Below, piece by piece: positions 35,306-48,100 of a stretch of 64,000 nt of DNA. A program made the translations under genes and the position numbers. This DNA is from Syncephalis fuscata (lineage: Eukaryota; Zoopagomycota; Zoopagomycetes; Zoopagales; Piptocephalidaceae). The stretch is from the NCBI GenBank assembly GCA_025786725.1, contig JAHLTZ010000023.1:310001-374000 (forward strand). The letters run 5' to 3'. The notes under the pieces are model-generated. The model was not told the DNA's origin, searched no databases, and saw only the letters and a list, made by a program, of their open reading frames with translations. Numbering within the stretch: the stretch's first letter is position 1; every line of letters starts with the position of its first letter.

Positions 35306-38300
35306 TTAGCTTTGCCAGTAAGGCTGGGATGGACCATGCGGCATACGGGTCGGCGTTACGTGACTTGTATGACCTGTGGTGTTCGATACAGAACCGCTGT
35401 TGCCTGTATTTGTATTTGTGGTGTTAGAAGTATTTGAGGATGGAAAACCCGGTGGGATGTTACCTCCGCCATGTGTGTTATAAGAAGCAGCAGACGTATA
35501 CATGGTTTGCGACTGCTGCTGTTGTGTCGATGATGCTTGAGATCCTTGAGAGGACTGGTAGTAGTTGGATGTATGAGCCGGTCCACTATTACTGCCTGCA
35601 TTGCTATAGCCTTTATAAATGGTATCAGATGATCCCTTTATATAGTTGGACGAGGCATTTTGTGATGGTGAATTTTGTGACTGAGAAGATAGGAAATGAT
35701 GCATGCCATGTGTATTGCTTGTATTGGCAGATGGTTGCTGTTGTAACGATCTATAATCCATCGTCATATTTAATTCGTCATAGCCATAAGATTGGTAACT
35801 AGGTGTCGTGAATGAATGATGCTGTTGTTGTTGTTGTTGTTGTGGCTGTTGCTGATGATGATGTTGCGGTGGCTGATGATGATGATGCGAGTGTTGCTGT
35901 GGTGGCAATGTTTGATGTTGACCATAGCTGCTATTGGCATTAGTAGCGGTAGCATTGCTAGCACCACCTAGTGTAGACGACTTGCCCGAATGAGTGGCAT
36001 GAATTGAAGGCAGTGTGTTGGATGTAGTGACAGGTGAGGCCATGTTGTTACCAGTGGTGGCAGTAGTAGTGGCAACCGAGGGACCTGTTGGATACATAGA
36101 AGGTGGTATATGATGTGGCACTGGGTGGCTGCCACCAAACATATTTGTATTTGGATACATCGATTTGTTCAAATACTGTGATTGAGGTGGTGGTGGTGGT
36201 GGTGCCTGTTGATAGTTGGGCGTGGTAAATTGATGTGGATGGTGTGGATGTGGATGGTTAGGCATGTAATAGTAAGGATAGTAAGGGATATTGCTGCCAG
36301 TACTGGTAGTGCCACTGTTAGCACCAGTCATAGTTGCAGATAATGCATCTGGTAAAGCATTGGTGACAGAAGGTGTGGCAGTATGAGTTGCTGAAGTAGT
36401 AGCAGCTGTTGTAGGCGTATGCATCAAATTACCTTGAGGATATTTAGAATGATACAATGGATGTTGTTGTTGTTGCTGTTGCTGTTGTTGAAGTGGATTA
36501 TTCAATGATCCATAGCCTGTATTGGCACCAATATTTGCTGTTAATGGATTAGTTGCAGAATTTACAGGATTGGTAATATCAGGCAGATTCATTGGATTGC
36601 CACCATTGGCTGCGTAAAAGTTCTAATTCATATTGGTTACTAATGCTATTACAAGTATTAAATAAGTATTACCATCATAATCGCTCGTTGAGCTTCAGTG
36701 TAAAGATCGGCCGTTGGTAATTGGTTCATGTTGAATGCGTTATTGCCCACCATAGCCGATAGAGATGGATGTAGTCCGGCACCTAGTCCGTTGGCGGCTA
36801 AAGTGGCCAATAGCTGTGGTGGAATTTGTGATGCAGGTAGTTGACCATACAAATGAGCCATTGAAGCCATTAATGGATTGATAGCATTAATATTGGCGGC
36901 GGCGGCAGCGGCAGCGGCAGCAGCAGCAGCAGGTGTTGGTGCTGGTGTTGTAGATGCTGTTGCTTCTGCCGTCGAAGAAGGCGTGGCAGTAACATTGTTT
37001 AATATAGGTGGTGTAGAAGCAGCTGCTTGTGTAGCAGGTTGCTGTTGTGGAATATTTGGTGATGCAGCAGCTGGAGAAGCTGTAGCAGATGGCACTTTTT
37101 GTGTTGGTGCTGCTGTGGCTGTGGCTGTCGTGGCAGCCGTTGCAGTAGACGTGGATGGTGCAGGTGTAATCGTTGAGGCAGTAGTGGATTGGCCAATATA
37201 GCCGGGCGTTACCGATGCATCATTTGATAGATATGAAGGGCTTGTCGATGTTGACAAGGGCAGTTTGGATGTCGACGATGCAGTCGCACTATAATTATAT
37301 TAATATTTATTGCTTAACACAATAATTACTTACCTTTCTTGTGCCGCCGACTTGACATCGCCAATCTGGTTTGTGCCAGTAGCTGTAGTATCGGCAATGG
37401 ATTCTGACAAAGTTAGACTGCCAAATTGCATACCAAGTCTTTCGAATGGCGATTGTCCACTAGGCATTACAACAGCGGCGTCTTGTTTCAATCGACGTGC
37501 TGCCGGTGTTGTTGCCGGTGTTGTGACAGTGATGATGCTGATGCTGTGGCATTAGTTGCAGTTGCATTAGTTGTAGTAGCCGATTTTGGCTTCACTGATT
37601 CTACAGATGGTGAAGAAATGGGTGTCGAAGCTGTTTGTACAATAGATGTAGATTCAGTGATGGTGGCTGCAACAGTATCTTCAGTAGTTACAACCTGGCA
37701 GCTGTAGATACAGACGTTTTTGTTTTTGCTGTTGTTGTTGCTGATGTCTCTTCTACATTCACTTCTGTATCTACTATCTCAGTCACTGTGGTAGAGGCTG
37801 TTGTTGTGTCTACTGCCGTTAAACCTTCACTCTTTTCTGCTGTTGCTGTTGCTGCTGCTGCTGCTGCTGCCTTTGCCTTTTTCTTCTTCTCTGTCTTATT
37901 GCTAGTACCACCTTCACTGGTAGATGGCATTGATGGTGCTTTTGATGCTGCTATATTTGCTGTAGTATCTGCATTATTATTAGATACTGATATAGAGCAG
38001 ATTTATCACTAGCAGGTATCGATTTCTCTCCAGTGGGTGTTGCTGGTTTAACAGGTGGTGACGCTTTTACTACCGGTCTATGCGCATATAGCGTTATTTC
38101 GTTGTTCTAAATGCATTCGTCTTAATAAATACCTAGCAATCTGAGCCCATGAAGGCTTAGAAGGTGTGGCTGGTGCTTGTTTGGGTGGATTAACTGGTTT
38201 AGGTACATCGGATGGCAGTGCAGCATCAGAAGGATCGACGGAAATGTCGGATGTATGCGATTGGTTCCAGTTTGACGTATCATTTGTATCTATTGTAGTA

Positions 38301-39115
38301 TTGATGTTAATAAGATAGTACATATAGCATACGCTAAATCTACATACCATGAGATTTGTAAGAAGCGTTAGAGTTTCCGTGAGATTGTCGTGTGCCTCGT
38401 CCGTTAAATCCTAATCAATAGCCTTATTATTGGCCAACCATTATTCAATAACTAAATAACTTACCGCCTCGCCCACGTCCTGATGCTGAGCCACCACGCT
38501 GTGAATGATGATTAGATGCTGAATAGTTAGATCCTCCACTACCACTGTAACGTGCTCCATAGGCATTATTTGTCGATGTAGAACCGCCTGCACCTGTAGT
38601 GGCAGCACCACCATTGTTATATGTATGCGAAGATGTAGTACTAGGTGTGGATGTTTGTTGATGTGCCGTGGCTGCTGCTAATGATGCTTGGAAACCACTA
38701 CTTAATTGATTACTAGCTGTACTTCCCCGAGGACCTGATGTAGAATAGCTGTGACTTGCCGATGATCGTTGATATTCATCCTTTTTCGACTTCTTCGACT
38801 TTACCTGGCCCCACTGTGACGCTTGACCTAGCATGCCAATAAAAGTACAATACAATTAATGAGCAAAAGATCAATTTATTAAAACCTTTCTGTATATTAC
38901 CAGTGCTAATACGCATTGCTGCCGTGTCCAACTGTCCATCTGTTTCTTGTAGTACTTGTAGTAGATCTTCATCCGTCCAGTCTGTAAACATTTCACGTAG
39001 TGTGCCTAGTTCTCGACCATAGAGTCGACGCAATGAACGTATGTTATCTGGTTCTTCTTGACGTGTGCTGCCGCCACCTGTTCGATGACGTTGAGGCTGC
39101 TTTGCCATAGCTGAC

Positions 39116-39116
<1 letters not shown>
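35306..39116 (-). CDS. DEF1: DEF1-like RNA polymerase II degradation factor
   Basis: Adaptor that brings ubiquitin ligase machinery to stalled RNA polymerase II. The N-terminal CUE domain (LREMFTDWTDEDLLQVLQE at about 39005-38940) is followed by ASQWGQVKSKKSKK, the usual DEF1 continuation. Downstream come Gly/Ser/Arg-rich stretches, PSKPSWAQIA near 38130, and VVMPSGQSPF ... MQFGSLTLSESIADTT near 37470-37390, a DEF1 hallmark. The rest is Ala-, Gln-, His- and Pro-rich, ending at 35306 (PQPYWQS), with long poly-Gln blocks. Poly-Gln/Pro-rich C-termini control the cytoplasm-to-nucleus processing of yeast Def1. Frame breaks near 37530-37550, 37695-37705 and 37985-38000 need one base each. The start at 39116 is directly preceded by a CA microsatellite. 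Confidence 0.85.

Positions 39117-39146
<30 letters not shown>
39117..39146. repeat. (TG)15 microsatellite abutting the DEF1 start codon
   Basis: An uninterrupted 30-bp run whose coding-strand form is (CA)15 ending directly at the DEF1 ATG, so it lies in the 5' UTR. Confidence 0.9.
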
Positions 39147-39150
<4 letters not shown>

Positions 39151-39964
39151 AAATAATAGTCTGACCACGTAAAATAGTGGTATAAGACGCTAGTGTAGAT
39201 ATAAAGAATAAAGAAAAGATAAAAGGATCGTTAGTATGCGGAATATATGCATACAGCATGGGTTGGGTTAGATGCTTGAATAGTAGAACAGCCAGTATTA
39301 CTCCCCGATCATCTTTGCAGATCTACTTGACCACCACCACTATTGATTGGTAGCAACGATGATTGCTTGGCATCAATAACAACAACACCAATCTATCAAT
39401 GCTCGCTTGATCACACCCCATAACTAATTACATATAAACTTACTATTGAACGAGCAAACAGACAAACTGTGAATAAACGAATCAGATCTCAAGTAATCCT
39501 CGCCTAGTGTGTAGAAAACGATTCAAAATATAGCGTTTTAAGCAAGTAATAGCAACGGTAGTAGCAGTAGTAAAAGTGGTATAGATTGTTTGTTCCAATC
39601 AAATACAAAGTATAGCAGACTGTTGACGCGTGTCAAATAAGTAGTAAATGAACGTGTGCGCGCGCGCAATAATGTTGCTTTAGTAAGAGAAAAGCGTACG
39701 ATGGTGTTAAAGAAAGAAAGCGTGTGTGTGTGGGCGTGGACTATTTGAAAATGTGAACTTGAATTTTGTGTGTGTGTGTGTGTGTGTATTATCATGGAAG
39801 GTTTCACCGGATGACTTCGGAAGTGGTCAGTTACAATTATAATTACGATTACTGTAATTGTGATTAAAAGGTAAATTGTATTTACATTGATTACATTGAT
39901 ACATATTAATTAACTATTTGTATTTATTATTACGAATGAGATGATATTGATACAAGTAAATTAT
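39147..39964. other. Intergenic: DEF1 promoter and MBP1-type gene 3' end
   Basis: No gene supported. A second GT-rich microsatellite lies near 39766-39787 and a CG-alternating patch near 39656-39668. Confidence 0.5.
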
Positions 39965-42900
39965 TTATGATGTTTCCATGGGTGTAAATATAGTATTTGT
40001 ATCTTCTTCCTTAACTGCTAGCTCAATAGTTGGAGAAGAAGGATCAATTGGTATTAGTGCGTCTGTAGATATATGATCTTCTTCGATTAAATCACCATCT
40101 TTTACCAATGGTAACTCTGCTGTAGACGCCAGTTCTGTCATCGATGGTAGCGTCGTTGATGCTTGAGATAAATCATCAAGTTTGGTTGTAGACTGTTGAC
40201 TATCGTAAAATGGCTGTGACCGTGCTGCAGTTGATGCAGTTGATAAATTACGTAAGAAATCTTCAACTCGTTCTAGATCCAATGCATCACCATCACTTTC
40301 TACAGCTGTAGTTAGTGTATCTAATTGTTGATCAACTAGCGTTAATGGAACACGTGAACATGCAGCAATTAGTCGACGGTAGCGCGCTTCTTTTTCCATA
40401 TCACGGCCCCGAGTTGACCATTGTTCTATTTGTTCCTTTAAAGCAGTATCCCTTGTCTCATACACGGCTAATTGTAACCGTAATTGTGCTAATGATAATG
40501 GCTGTGTAGGATTTAATAAAAGCTCTTCCTCCTCCTCCTCTTCTTCTTCATGGTCAGCAGTGTTATCTTTATTATATTCATTGCTCTTTTCTTTCTTTTC
40601 TAATCGCTCGTTTAACTGTACAGTTAACGTTTTAATACGTAATTCAAGCTGTGATAAATATCGACCACGAGCCCGTGATTGTTGTGCTTTTCCTCGAAGA
40701 TCAGCCAATTCATGGGTGGCCTCTCTTAATCGTTGTTGTGCTTCTAGAAGCTGTTCCTTTTTAAGCCGTAGTGCAGTATCAAAATCATTGTCCATATCAG
40801 TTACAAGCCGCTCCACCACTATTGTTACAATAAAGAGTAAGTAGATTGTTTGGTTTTAGATTAGGCTAATAGTTACCGGCCAATAGCTCTCGACTTCGAG
40901 CATCTCCGGCCGTTGTACGTGTACGTGTATCGGGTCGTTGTCGTTTACCGTAATCTTCACCGTCAATCTCCTTTCGTGACATCATGTTATACTATACATC
41001 AATAAACTAATAAATAAGCTGTCCATCATGTACAATAATATTACATACCAAATTGTTCATAACACCAAAATCATCGGGTCCTAGATCGTATCTATTGTGT
41101 AGATCACGTCGTGCTCCTGCTTCAATAAGCTGTTCCATCATCATGCGGCAACCGACACGGGCAGCTACACATAATGCTGTATCGCCATTGGTATCCTGGG
41201 CATTAAGCAATGTCGCTAGACCGCCCTCTCCTCCTACAACACTCTCTTCCTCTTCAATAAGATAGCTCAATAAACATGACATATAATAACGTGCGGCCAT
41301 GACGCGTCCTTTTATGCCAGCATGTAAGGCAATATGATGAAAGACAGTACGGTCACGCCCATCACGTAATAGAACCGATGGTCCTAGCAGTCGTAGTAGC
41401 TGAGGAAATATGTCACGTTCATAGTTATTGGTTACTAATACAGCCCGAATAAGAGCAGATTCGCCGGCATAGTTAACACGCATGACATCGGCACCACGAG
41501 CCAGTAATAAGCGCACAACTTGAAGACGAGCCAATGAAGCAGCCCAATGCAGTGCAGAATGTCCCTGATCATCAATAACAATATTGACATCGAGTACATC
41601 AAGTGAATCGTCATTCAATAAAACATCTGGCATATAATTCGGGTCGTCATTAAGAAATATCGACATAAGAGCGCTGCGTTGCTCGTCTTTACTGGCCATC
41701 GATGTTGTTACACGGCTGTGCATCAAGTTAGCCGATGTATTATTGTCATTGTCATCATCAATATGTTCATTATCTAGTTGATATATAATTAGTAGATATA
41801 GCATTGTTGGTAATATTTATTTACCAATAGCCGTGTGTGAACCAGTCAGTGCAGAGGCGGTTGTATCAAGTGTCGTAATGGCCGGTGTAAATGGCACAGG
41901 TGACAGTGGAGGGAAAGAGGGTCGAATAGGACGTGGTGATGAAAATGGAGACTGTAATTGTGCTTCATCGTCTAAATGATCAGACCGCTTTACTCTCTTC
42001 GCATTAGTTCCGTAGTAATAGCGATTTGTATTCAACTCAGTAGATTTAGATGATGTCATCGTATCACTAGATGAAAAGGCAAAAACTTCTTCATTTGTAC
42101 GTTTATATGACATTGCTGAACTATTAGGCTCGCGATCATTAATATTTTTAGTTAAACTTTCACTTTCTTCATCGTCGACCATTGTATCTTCGTATCTTCT
42201 CGTACGATAACCTGTTGAATCGATAGAGCGACTAAATAAAGAAGAAGAAGGATAATTATGTACATTGTTATTAAATGATGACGATGGTGACGATGACGAT
42301 AATGACAATTGATCTTGTAGTTGCATTTGATCTTTGTTAATTATATTTGAATATGTAGCTGTAGATCGTTGTTGTTGTGTCGGTAAATTACGTGGTGTAA
42401 AAGGCATAGATCTGCTACTTGTATTTATTTGTGTGGAAGTAGTAGGTGTGGAAGGTACCATAGTGGATGAATAGTGCGATGAACGAAGGATGGAAGAAGG
42501 CGGTGAAGATCGACGTGTCCTAGATGAATGTTGTTGATAGTCGGTACCATCAATAGAAGCACTAATAGACGAAAGTAAATTGGTATTACTATGACGGGTA
42601 GGTGTAGTAGCCGTGGTATTATCGGTATTAGTCATATGGTGCGTATTACGTGTTATGACTGATAGACCCGTCGATGGCGTATAATGCTGTGGTGTTGCCG
42701 ATTTATTTCGATGAAAAGCTGACATTGCTTGTTCTTTGGTCGGTGTTCTATCAACACTGCCCTCCTCTTGCGTTGGCTGATAGTCAAATAGTGGTCGTAG
42801 ATAGGATCAACGCCATATTGTTGGGCCAATTCAATGCCGCGATGGAATGGGACCCAAGTGCCCTGGTATTTGCCATAGCCTCCTTGAACCTTTTCATGCT

Positions 42901-43075
42901 CACCGGTCAGTACTTCGCGTTCAAGTATCTTTGTACGTCGACCTTTCTCAACGCCGGCTACTTTAAGTATCTGTGTAGCATTGAGGCAATGGTCCGATCG
43001 CCGTTTCATAACAGCGATTCCTCGGCACATCATCTCATACACCGGAATGCTCGAGTAAACTGCCGTATAAATCAT
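39965..43075 (-). CDS. MBP1: MBP1/SWI4-type APSES transcription factor with ankyrin repeats
   Basis: DNA-binding subunit of the MBF/SBF G1/S factor. The start at 43075 leads straight into the APSES/KilA-N DNA-binding domain: YSSIPVYEMMCRGIAVMKRR, CLNATQILKVAG, KGRRTKILEREV and GKYQGTWVPFHRGIELAQQYGV. A long Ser/Thr-rich linker follows (42720-41820). Ankyrin repeats lie at about 41620-41050 (DDQGHSALHWAASLARLQVV, TNGDTALCVAARVGC), then a coiled-coil C-terminus (about 40815-40580) and an acidic stretch, ending METS at 39965. The frame slips near 42785 (A/T run): one more base joins YDHYL to FDYQPTQEE, the normal MBP1 continuation. Its partner would be a Swi6-type protein, not in this window. 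Confidence 0.9.
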
Positions 43076-44633
43076 GCTGTACTATATACGCCGTGCTTAT
43101 AAAATAAAAGTAACACGATGGTTTGGCTGAAAGCGTAGCATAGAGAGGTAGAGATGGATGTGGTGTGTGTATATATACGTAGTGAATCACAAGAAAGAGT
43201 TTAAAGATAATCACATGGACGCATGATTTTGGTCCAATATAAATTATGTAGATTATTACGGAATTGAGTATTCGTATTATTAATGTTACTATATTATGTA
43301 TGATCTAAAGTATTGTATTTATTGTTTAATAATTGTATTATAATGATCGTAGTAATAGTATCAAGTAAATGGAGTAAAGAAGCTGTATGGTTTTGGTTTT
43401 ACTTTGACTCTTACATTTGGAGTCCTCAAAGCAAATTTCGTTCCAATTAAAGTCATGCTGTTATGCATAACAAAACACAAGTATAGTGTTTTCATTTGAT
43501 TACTTGAAATTCACGAGGCCGATCATTATTGTTGTTAGTCATGCGTAGAAAGATTGATTGAATATTAATAAAAGTCATTGATTGCGATTCCATATCGTTC
43601 CGCAGTTGTTGTTATTGTTACTACGTACAGTGTAATTTCTTTGCGTCTGAATGGTTTCTTCTATTTTTCAATCTTCTACTGTTGCATTTTGGGCGTATTT
43701 GCAATGTAAAATACTCGTCTATGGTGACAAAGAAGGTAGGACAACTAGCGTTTTTAATGTTCGCTATTCTCTTGAGCATTCTTGGTATCAACTTGGTAGG
43801 CGCAGATTATTTGCTGGCCATTGAAGAAACAAATGGCCTCCACCATATGCAATAGTGATAGGTTAAGTGTCTTCACCAAGAAGATCTTGTGGTGACATTT
43901 GTAACCAGAATATACGACATGTCATTGAGGTTGCTTGAACAGGTGTTGATGTATAACAAGAGAAATAAAGACTAGAAATTAAATAATGTTTTATATTGAT
44001 GTTCAAATACGCATGCTATTTATATTGCTATATTTGATATTATCATATAATATATTAATGAATAAAACAACTAAAAAGAAGATAAACAATAAGATAGCAA
44101 TAAGAAAAAGACGGTGAAATGAGTAAATAAAAGATGTGGGTCAAAGTACAGTGGCTCCAGCTGAATAATACAAAATATACTCTACTAAAATATCTGGGGT
44201 TCCTTATATGTGCATAGAATGCTTTAGTGGTGCATTTCTAAAACAGCACCAATTATACTCGTTTGTTTTAAATTACAGGAAAAATATGGAAATCAGCTGG
44301 ATAATCATGGTGGCGGTGACAACGATGCTGATGATGATGATGATGATGCAAAGGGTGGCCATAATATGTTTCTTCCTTCCTTCCTTCCCTCCTTACCTCC
44401 GATAACGAAGACTTTCTTGATTTAGATCTAATCAAGATGAGATGGATTCAAATAAAGCAGCAAACACCCATTAGGGGTTTTTGTTTCGCCTATAAGTAAA
44501 TAGAACTAAACCGTTTAGTTTTACTTTTCTTGTTCTCGGCTTTTCTTCTTTGCTACCACTGCTACTATATGACCATAGCTGTTGTTGCTATTGCTGACTC
44601 GTTTATTGAACAACTACATTTTCTATTGACACG
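43076..44633. other. Divergent intergenic region, MBP1-type / homocitrate synthase
   Basis: 1.56 kb without a supportable gene. A (GAT)n run lies at about 44326-44347 and a CTTC-rich pyrimidine tract at about 44371-44398. The sequence upstream of 44634 is pyrimidine-rich, as expected for a promoter. Confidence 0.5.
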
Positions 44634-46133
<1,500 letters not shown>

Positions 46134-46697
46134 TGCTACTGACTTTTTTGCGTAAATCCGCTTTGTTCATTATGCGTGGAACGATCCAACAAAAAAGATA
46201 TATTCTGCTTTCGGCCTTTTCTTTCTTTCAACAATATACTATTACTATTCTATTTTATATAGAATAATAAATAAATTTTAATTTCAATAGTTTTAAATTC
46301 ATCTTCTTAAATATATAATGACTTGAGATTAATGTAACTATAGCAACAATTTTTATTTACCTTTGTTCGATATTAGTATGTAATAAATATTTTATTAATT
46401 AGAAATTTGCTTTAATTTAATTAGTTATTTATTTTGAGTTAAGCTCATATTGTCATGATAATGTGCCTAAAAATACAATATGCGATCGTATTCTCTGTTA
46501 ATATCGCATGCAAATAGTCACAAAGGCAATGTATTAAATAGCAACACCTAATTACTTTATAATTGCATTTTAATACTGCTACATGCTGTCATAGCATTTA
46601 CGTGATAATTTTACATTTAAATTTGTGAATTCATATTTTGTCGGCATTTTAATGCACATAAAAAATCGTACTTTTTGATGAGACCATGGCTATTAGA
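46134..46697. other. AT-rich region between homocitrate synthase and the inverted repeat
   Basis: 3' flank of the homocitrate synthase gene. No further feature seen. Confidence 0.5.
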
Positions 46698-47749
46698 AAT
46701 ATAAATATTACATTTTTACGATGGTCGTATTACTACAGTTCCAATATTATAATCATATTGCTATAAATATGTAATTAAAAAATATACTGCGTGATTAATT
46801 AAATCTAATAAAACTATATGTAAACAGACAGTAATAATACCTGTATTGAATACCAATGTTAAACAATAACAACAAACAACTATTAAAAATATATAACCCG
46901 TAAACACGTTAACAGTAAGCATATGAATAACTATGCTAATTAATGCGCTGTATTGCTGCTAAAATACTACAAATAATTTATACAATATTATATATATATA
47001 ATATAAAATGATAGCTTTATTCTACATCATCAAAGCTAATTATCAGTTTTTAGTTTTTTTTATTTCTACTTAGTGCCAAACAAATTATTTAGTTTATTAT
47101 AGCTGAACTACTACTATTGTCCTAATAATTAGAAATGGCAACCGGTTGACTAAGCAACACATAGTATTGAATTTGTATTTAAGCGTTATATTAGTTCTGC
47201 AGTAATTTTTTACACTAGATACATACCCATGTATCTGTTTAATAACTTATAGCTCAGCCAAATAGAGATGATAAAACATTAGAATAGCTCACATTTAGTT
47301 GTTTCAACATATTTGTACAGTCCATTGCTTTAATAAACTAGAACAAAAGCTTAAATACAACTAGTAACTAAAGTAATAAACAATAACAATTATTGCAATG
47401 ATAATGATAATAGCTTTATTTTATAGTAAATGATGCTGTAATGATAGAGAATTATTAAGGGAAAACCTGGATATTATTTCCTTTACTATGTATTATAGGC
47501 TTTTTACTCGTGTAACAATATCGTATGGTTAATTATATTGACAGCTTTTTGGCAAGGATATTGAATTGTTATTAAGTGGCTGATACTATTTAAAAGTAGG
47601 CTGAGACATGTATTATTTGCTTGCTGGTTGCAGGTAAATAGTTTACGCGTATAAGTGTCACATTGTTATATACACACAATAACTAATTATAATCACTAAA
47701 TATGGAACAATGCATAATTAGAATGTTTATTTAATATACGCTAAATTAA
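46698..47749 (+). repeat. Left arm of a 1,052-bp inverted repeat
   Basis: Reverse complement of 51562-52613. Comparing the arms line by line I found equal length, no indels and one mismatch (C at 47673). The arm is very AT-rich, has no ORF of note and carries a TA-alternating palindrome near 46988-47004. Confidence 0.95.
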
Positions 47750-48100
47750 TACTATAATTTTGTAACAATTAGTATACACAAGCCATTATTTAATTTAATT
47801 TTGCACTTAAGTTAACCAAGCACATTACTTATAATTAAACAATATTATGATTATCAACATTAAAAAGCAACTAACATTATAGACGCTGCCAAAATTACAA
47901 ATTGTTTGGTATTATTATTATTATATTTAATTAGAATAATAACAATATATAGTTGTTGAAATTCGCTAAACATCCGATTGTTTGTTTTGCTCCGAATATT
48001 TTAGATGTGTGCAAAAAACAGCCACGCGTTAAAGAATTACAACTAATAATAAAATTAGAAATCGGGAAACAGCTTGATTCACATACTAATAGTGATTAAT
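47750..48100. other. Spacer between left arm and the enclosed gene's stop
   Basis: 351 bp, AT-rich, presumably the 3' UTR and terminator of the enclosed gene. Not shared with the right side. Confidence 0.5.

Noticed and set aside
36878-38012. Plus-strand Ala/Val-rich ORFs
   Set aside because: Shadows of the Ala-, Thr- and Gln-rich codon repeats of DEF1 on the minus strand.
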